Shown: positions 61,430-64,000 of the stretch, in pieces
Numbering within the stretch: the first letter of the stretch is position 1
Layout of the letters: each line of letters opens with the position of its first letter
NCBI GenBank assembly: GCA_964551035.1
Contig: CAZKBK010000006.1
Span: 1 to 64,000, forward strand
Direction of reading: 5' to 3'
From: Chryseosolibacter sp964551035
GTDB taxonomy: Bacteria > Bacteroidota > Bacteroidia > Cytophagales > Cyclobacteriaceae
Length of the DNA stretch: 64,000 nt
The notes under the pieces: generated by a model
Told to the model about the DNA's origin: nothing
The model's input: the letters and a program-made list of their open reading frames with translations, nothing else
The model's database searches: none
Program-made: the position numbers and the translations under genes

Positions 61430-62485
61430 TTACTTTTGATCCGCGTATAGTCTGAATGCGTTTCTCTTGACGGGTATCTTCGCCAAAACCTTGTCAAATT
61501 CCCACACACCGATAATTACATAACCCAGAATCCACGAGGCAATCAAGGCAACCACAAGAATCTCGCCCAGACTAGCGCTCTCCGGCTCTCGGAATGTAGT
61601 AAAGCCATCAACAAGTTCAAAATCGGAATTTAAAAAGAGACTACGATTTATTGCCTGAATCTGGTCGTAAATGACCAGATCCTGATCAAACACCGCAAGC
61701 GGGCTGACCCCTTGCTCATCACCAAGGAAAACGTTTCCAGAACCGCGCGCGGCCGTTGGGAAGGCCGCATAGTTGTTGAAAATGACTTTCTTTAGGCTAT
61801 CGAGTTTTCTAGACTCGGACAGAAGCTTCTCCTTCCGGTTGTCCATCAACCGCCGTCCGATCTCAATTCGACGACTGATATAGTCCATGTCCCTGAAATA
61901 ATTGACCATTGCGTCTTGGAGCGGTCTTATGATATCCGGATTATAGACATAGACAGAGATCTCATAGGCGTTCTTATTCACGTATGCCAGCTTCTCAATG
62001 ACTTCCGTAACGATTTCCTCTTGGCCATCCGCAATATTTGTCAGTTGTTCGCGCAAAACCTCCATTTCGACGATGTCGTCTTCTGAAACAAAAGGGTTGA
62101 ATTCAAACTTTCTAATGTTCTCCGCAGTAGCAAGGTCAATCTTAAGGAAGTCAGCGAGGCCTTCCTTTGTGGATTCGTCTGTCAACAAATTCATCTTGAC
62201 AATTGCATTCTGGATTACCTGCGTGTTTAGGTAGTCACAGTTCAGCACTAAGGTTGACTTGTAGAACTTCTTTTTGAGGACTTCGGAATACAAAACGCCA
62301 ATCGCCAATCCTGCGACGATTATTGCGGCAAAGAACCGGCGGTTGAAGACCATTAGGTTCCTTAAAATGGCAAAAAAGTATAATATAGACCACAAGAAAC
62401 TCCTTGCCCCCCTTCCGATCGCCCGAAATACAGAATTCAAGTCAACTTCTTCAGACGTTTCCGAATTTTTTTTTGCTTCGTCCAT
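61430..62485 (-). CDS. Wzz-like polysaccharide chain-length determinant protein
   Basis: A 351-residue inner-membrane protein from ATG 62485. The N-terminal cytoplasmic part (1-50) is followed by a helix (about 51-68, RFFAAIIVAGLAIGVLY), a periplasmic domain with a coiled-coil region (GRRLMDNRKEKLLSESRKLDSLKK) and a second helix near residues 315-335. It resembles Wzz in layout and the 30834-31643 protein in style. It is transcribed against the surrounding locus. A longer frame to 62509 is less likely because the candidate promoter overlaps it. Confidence 0.82.
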   Translation of the reverse strand: MDEAKKNSETSEEVDLNSVFRAIGRGARSFLWSILYFFAILRNLMVFNRRFFAAIIVAGLAIGVLYSEVLKKKFYKSTLVLNCDYLNTQVIQNAIVKMNLLTDESTKEGLADFLKIDLATAENIRKFEFNPFVSEDDIVEMEVLREQLTNIADGQEEIVTEVIEKLAYVNKNAYEISVYVYNPDIIRPLQDAMVNYFRDMDYISRRIEIGRRLMDNRKEKLLSESRKLDSLKKVIFNNYAAFPTAARGSGNVFLGDEQGVSPLAVFDQDLVIYDQIQAINRSLFLNSDFELVDGFTTFREPESASLGEILVVALIASWILGYVIIGVWEFDKVLAKIPVKRNAFRLYADQK

Positions 62486-62506
62486 AAAAGGCGTTATTGT
62501 GCGAAG

Positions 62507-62514
62507 CAAAAGTA
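62507..62514 (-). promoter_or_regulatory. Candidate -7 element for the Wzz-like gene
   Basis: On the minus strand TACTTTTG matches TAnnTTTG, 21 bases upstream of ATG 62485. This supports the shorter start. Confidence 0.45.
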
Positions 62515-62814
62515 ATACAGAATTTGAATATTCTTCATAATTTCGCGTTCCTTTTCGGCGGCAACGGGCGTAATAGTAAAGTGCAGTGGCGCGACTGGTC
62601 TTTGTGACAGACGGAGGAACGGGCCTTGTTTTTTGGTTCTCATCACGAAATAGAATTTGGAGCAGGACCGACCTGTCTTAATTACTTAAAGTTCTATTTT
62701 AGTTCCTCGCAACTCGCCTTGATCACTTAGGAGCTTATGATGAAAATGGAGTTTGGCGCTTTCCCTATCGCGAAAGCCTTTAAAATGAAGACGTAAAGAA
62801 AGAGAAAACTATAT
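62515..62814. other. Intergenic region between divergent genes
   Basis: The 300 bases are AT-rich and contain no supported gene. A 19-codon frame (about 62738-62797) ends 17 bases before the wbpB-like ATG, but no family match is apparent. A promoter for the wbpB-like gene is expected here, but no exact TAnnTTTG box was found. Confidence 0.4.
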
Positions 62815-63750
62815 ATGAAGAACTTCGCACTAATTGGAGCGGCGGGATTTGTCGCTCCTCGACACTTGAGGGCCATAAAAGATACAGGCAACACGCTAAT
62901 TGCTGCTGTCGATAAGCATGACAATGTTGGAATTCTTGACTCATACTTTCCCGACGCTGCCTTTTTTACCGAATTCGAACGTTTCGATCGCCACTTGGAA
63001 AAAAAGCGACGGGACGGCCAGTCGGTCGAGTATGTGAGTATCTGCAGCCCGAATTACTTGCATGATGCACACATACGTTTTGCATTGCGGCAGCACGCAA
63101 ATGCAATTTGTGAGAAGCCCCTCGTACTGAACCCATGGAACCTCGTGGCCTTGGAAGAGATTGAAAAGGAGACTGGAAAAAAGATATATAACGTCCTTCA
63201 ACTGCGGCTCCATCCCAGCATTCAAAAGCTAAGGGAGGAGGTGATGAAGGGACCTAAGGACAAGATTTATGATGTTGACTTGACCTACATTACATCGCGA
63301 GGTCACTGGTATTATCATAGCTGGAAAGGGGACGCTTCCAAGTCCGGTGGCATTGCAACAAACATCGGCGTACACTTTTTTGACATGCTGGCTTGGATTT
63401 TTGGAGACGTAAAACTTAACGTGGTTCATCGAACTCAACCAGACATGAGCGCCGGATTCCTTCAGTTCGAAAGGGCGCGCGTCCGCTGGTTCCTGAGCAT
63501 TAATTACGACCACCTACCCGCCGAAATTAAGCGCAGCGCCGGTAGGACCTACCGATCTATTCGGATTGAAACAAACGAAATTGAGTTCAGCGGAGGCTTT
63601 ACAGATTTACATACCCTGACATACCAAAAAATTCTCGAAGGGGATGGATTTACCCTAAATGATGCGAAGAAAAGCATCGAAATTGTTCACTCCATTCGAA
63701 ACCAGCAACCAAGCAGTACCACGACAGATAGTCACCCCTTCGTCAAATGA
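62815..63750 (+). CDS. wbpB: Gfo/Idh/MocA oxidoreductase, WbpB/WlbA-like
   Basis: A 311-residue NAD-dependent oxidoreductase that oxidises C3 of UDP-GlcNAc uronic acid, giving the 3-keto substrate of WbpE. The N-terminal Rossmann part begins FALIGAAGFVAPRHL. EKPLVLNPWNL carries the conserved EKP, and SGGIATNIGVHFFDML carries the substrate-site His. Length and motifs match WlbA/WbpB. It overlaps the next gene by 4 bases (ATGA). wbpE and wbpD lie 4-5 kb upstream, separated by other genes. Confidence 0.92.
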   Translation: MKNFALIGAAGFVAPRHLRAIKDTGNTLIAAVDKHDNVGILDSYFPDAAFFTEFERFDRHLEKKRRDGQSVEYVSICSPNYLHDAHIRFALRQHANAICEKPLVLNPWNLVALEEIEKETGKKIYNVLQLRLHPSIQKLREEVMKGPKDKIYDVDLTYITSRGHWYYHSWKGDASKSGGIATNIGVHFFDMLAWIFGDVKLNVVHRTQPDMSAGFLQFERARVRWFLSINYDHLPAEIKRSAGRTYRSIRIETNEIEFSGGFTDLHTLTYQKILEGDGFTLNDAKKSIEIVHSIRNQQPSSTTTDSHPFVK

Positions 63751-64000
63751 GATTGTCTGATTTCGAGAAAAACGTCCTGAAGCTCTCAGGTGGTACCTTT
63801 TTTGCACAACTTCTTTCACTCGCAGTTCTTCCTTTAATTTCCCGCCTTTATACGCCTGAGGAATTTGGTTTCTTGACGCTGGTCATGGTGTCCATGAATT
63901 TTCTTGCGATGATCTATCCGATGAAATACGATCAGGCAATTATTCTGCCCCCTAGGCAAGAAGAAGCAGTAAACATCGTCTTCGGCTGCTTTGCACTGGC
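63747..64000 (+). CDS. Wzx-type polysaccharide flippase, N-terminal part
   Basis: The gene runs off the right edge; 84 codons are visible. The start MRLSDFEKNVLKLSGGTFFAQ is followed by a helix (LLSLAVLPLISRLYTPEEFGFL) and another (LVMVSMNFLAMIYPM), typical of the oligosaccharide flippase/MATE-like family (Polysacc_synt). It would move lipid-linked repeat units across the inner membrane. ATG 63747 overlaps the stop of the wbpB-like gene by 4 bases, so they are cotranscribed. Confidence 0.85.
   Translation, partial: MRLSDFEKNVLKLSGGTFFAQLLSLAVLPLISRLYTPEEFGFLTLVMVSMNFLAMIYPMKYDQAIILPPRQEEAVNIVFGCFAL

Noticed and set aside
62738..62797. 19-codon frame upstream of the wbpB-like gene
   Set aside because: Too short and without a match; a leader peptide cannot be shown.
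1..64000. tRNA, rRNA, prophage or integrase attachment sites
   Set aside because: I looked for typical T-loop patterns, phage structural genes and integrases and found none that I could support by eye.

Overview
The window reads as chromosomal DNA of a Bacteroidota bacterium, most likely order Cytophagales. The basis is gene content and style: a BatD-type protein, a TonB-dependent receptor with an N-terminal carboxypeptidase-regulatory-like domain, a DUF3667 protein, a ccmB-C-D-E-F block with a Cys-type CcmE, an isoleucyl-tRNA synthetase with the swapped GIHH signature, and several upstream boxes matching the Bacteroidota -7 element TAnnTTTG instead of a sigma-70 -10. The genus cannot be fixed from the sequence alone. 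No rRNA or tRNA gene was seen. Genes are dense, and several tail-to-tail pairs are separated by only a few bases.

Layout. 0.3-6.9 kb: batD-like gene, aroC, a small membrane protein between two heptamer repeat tracts, two divergent dicarboxylate/amino-acid symporters sharing a LacI/PurR-like palindrome, and an Nfu Fe-S protein. 7-17.4 kb: an S9 peptidase, then a tryptophan/kynurenine catabolic region. On the minus strand lie an ALDH8-type aldehyde dehydrogenase, an OmpA/PD40 envelope protein and a short-chain dehydrogenase-like protein. On the plus strand lie 3-hydroxyanthranilate dioxygenase, an Ogt-type alkyltransferase, kynureninase and kynurenine monooxygenase, behind a perfect 16-bp palindrome. 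17.4-24.4 kb: an MltF-like transglycosylase, a TonB-dependent receptor and a secreted M14 peptidase. 24.5-42 kb: mostly housekeeping (hemB, prmC, ribD, fRMsr, a membrane-anchored MutS-like ATPase, cysteine desulfurase, glmM, mazG, glyS, an MtfA-like peptidase, dgt) with a few unknowns and a first Wzz-like protein.

42.07-43.6 kb is the most unusual segment. A small single-domain Y1 (IS200/REP-associated) transposase gene lies between two tandem arrays of a ~77-bp unit. Each unit carries two different perfect hairpins, and all units point the same way. The arrays begin immediately after the dgt stop codon and end just before an RND exporter gene. This looks like a REP/BIME-type system with its own transposase.

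43.7-57 kb: RND/MMPL exporter, ileS, lspA, an APC permease, then a minus-strand cytochrome c maturation operon (ccmB-C-D-E-F). 57.2-64 kb: a surface-polysaccharide locus, more AT-rich towards the right edge, encoding WbpE/WbpD/WbpB-type enzymes for a 2,3-diacetamido-uronic acid sugar nucleotide, a UDP-HexNAc 6-dehydrogenase, GalE, a Wzz-like protein on the opposite strand and the start of a flippase. A 24-codon remnant of a second wbpB-like gene lies directly after wbpD and suggests that the locus was rearranged.
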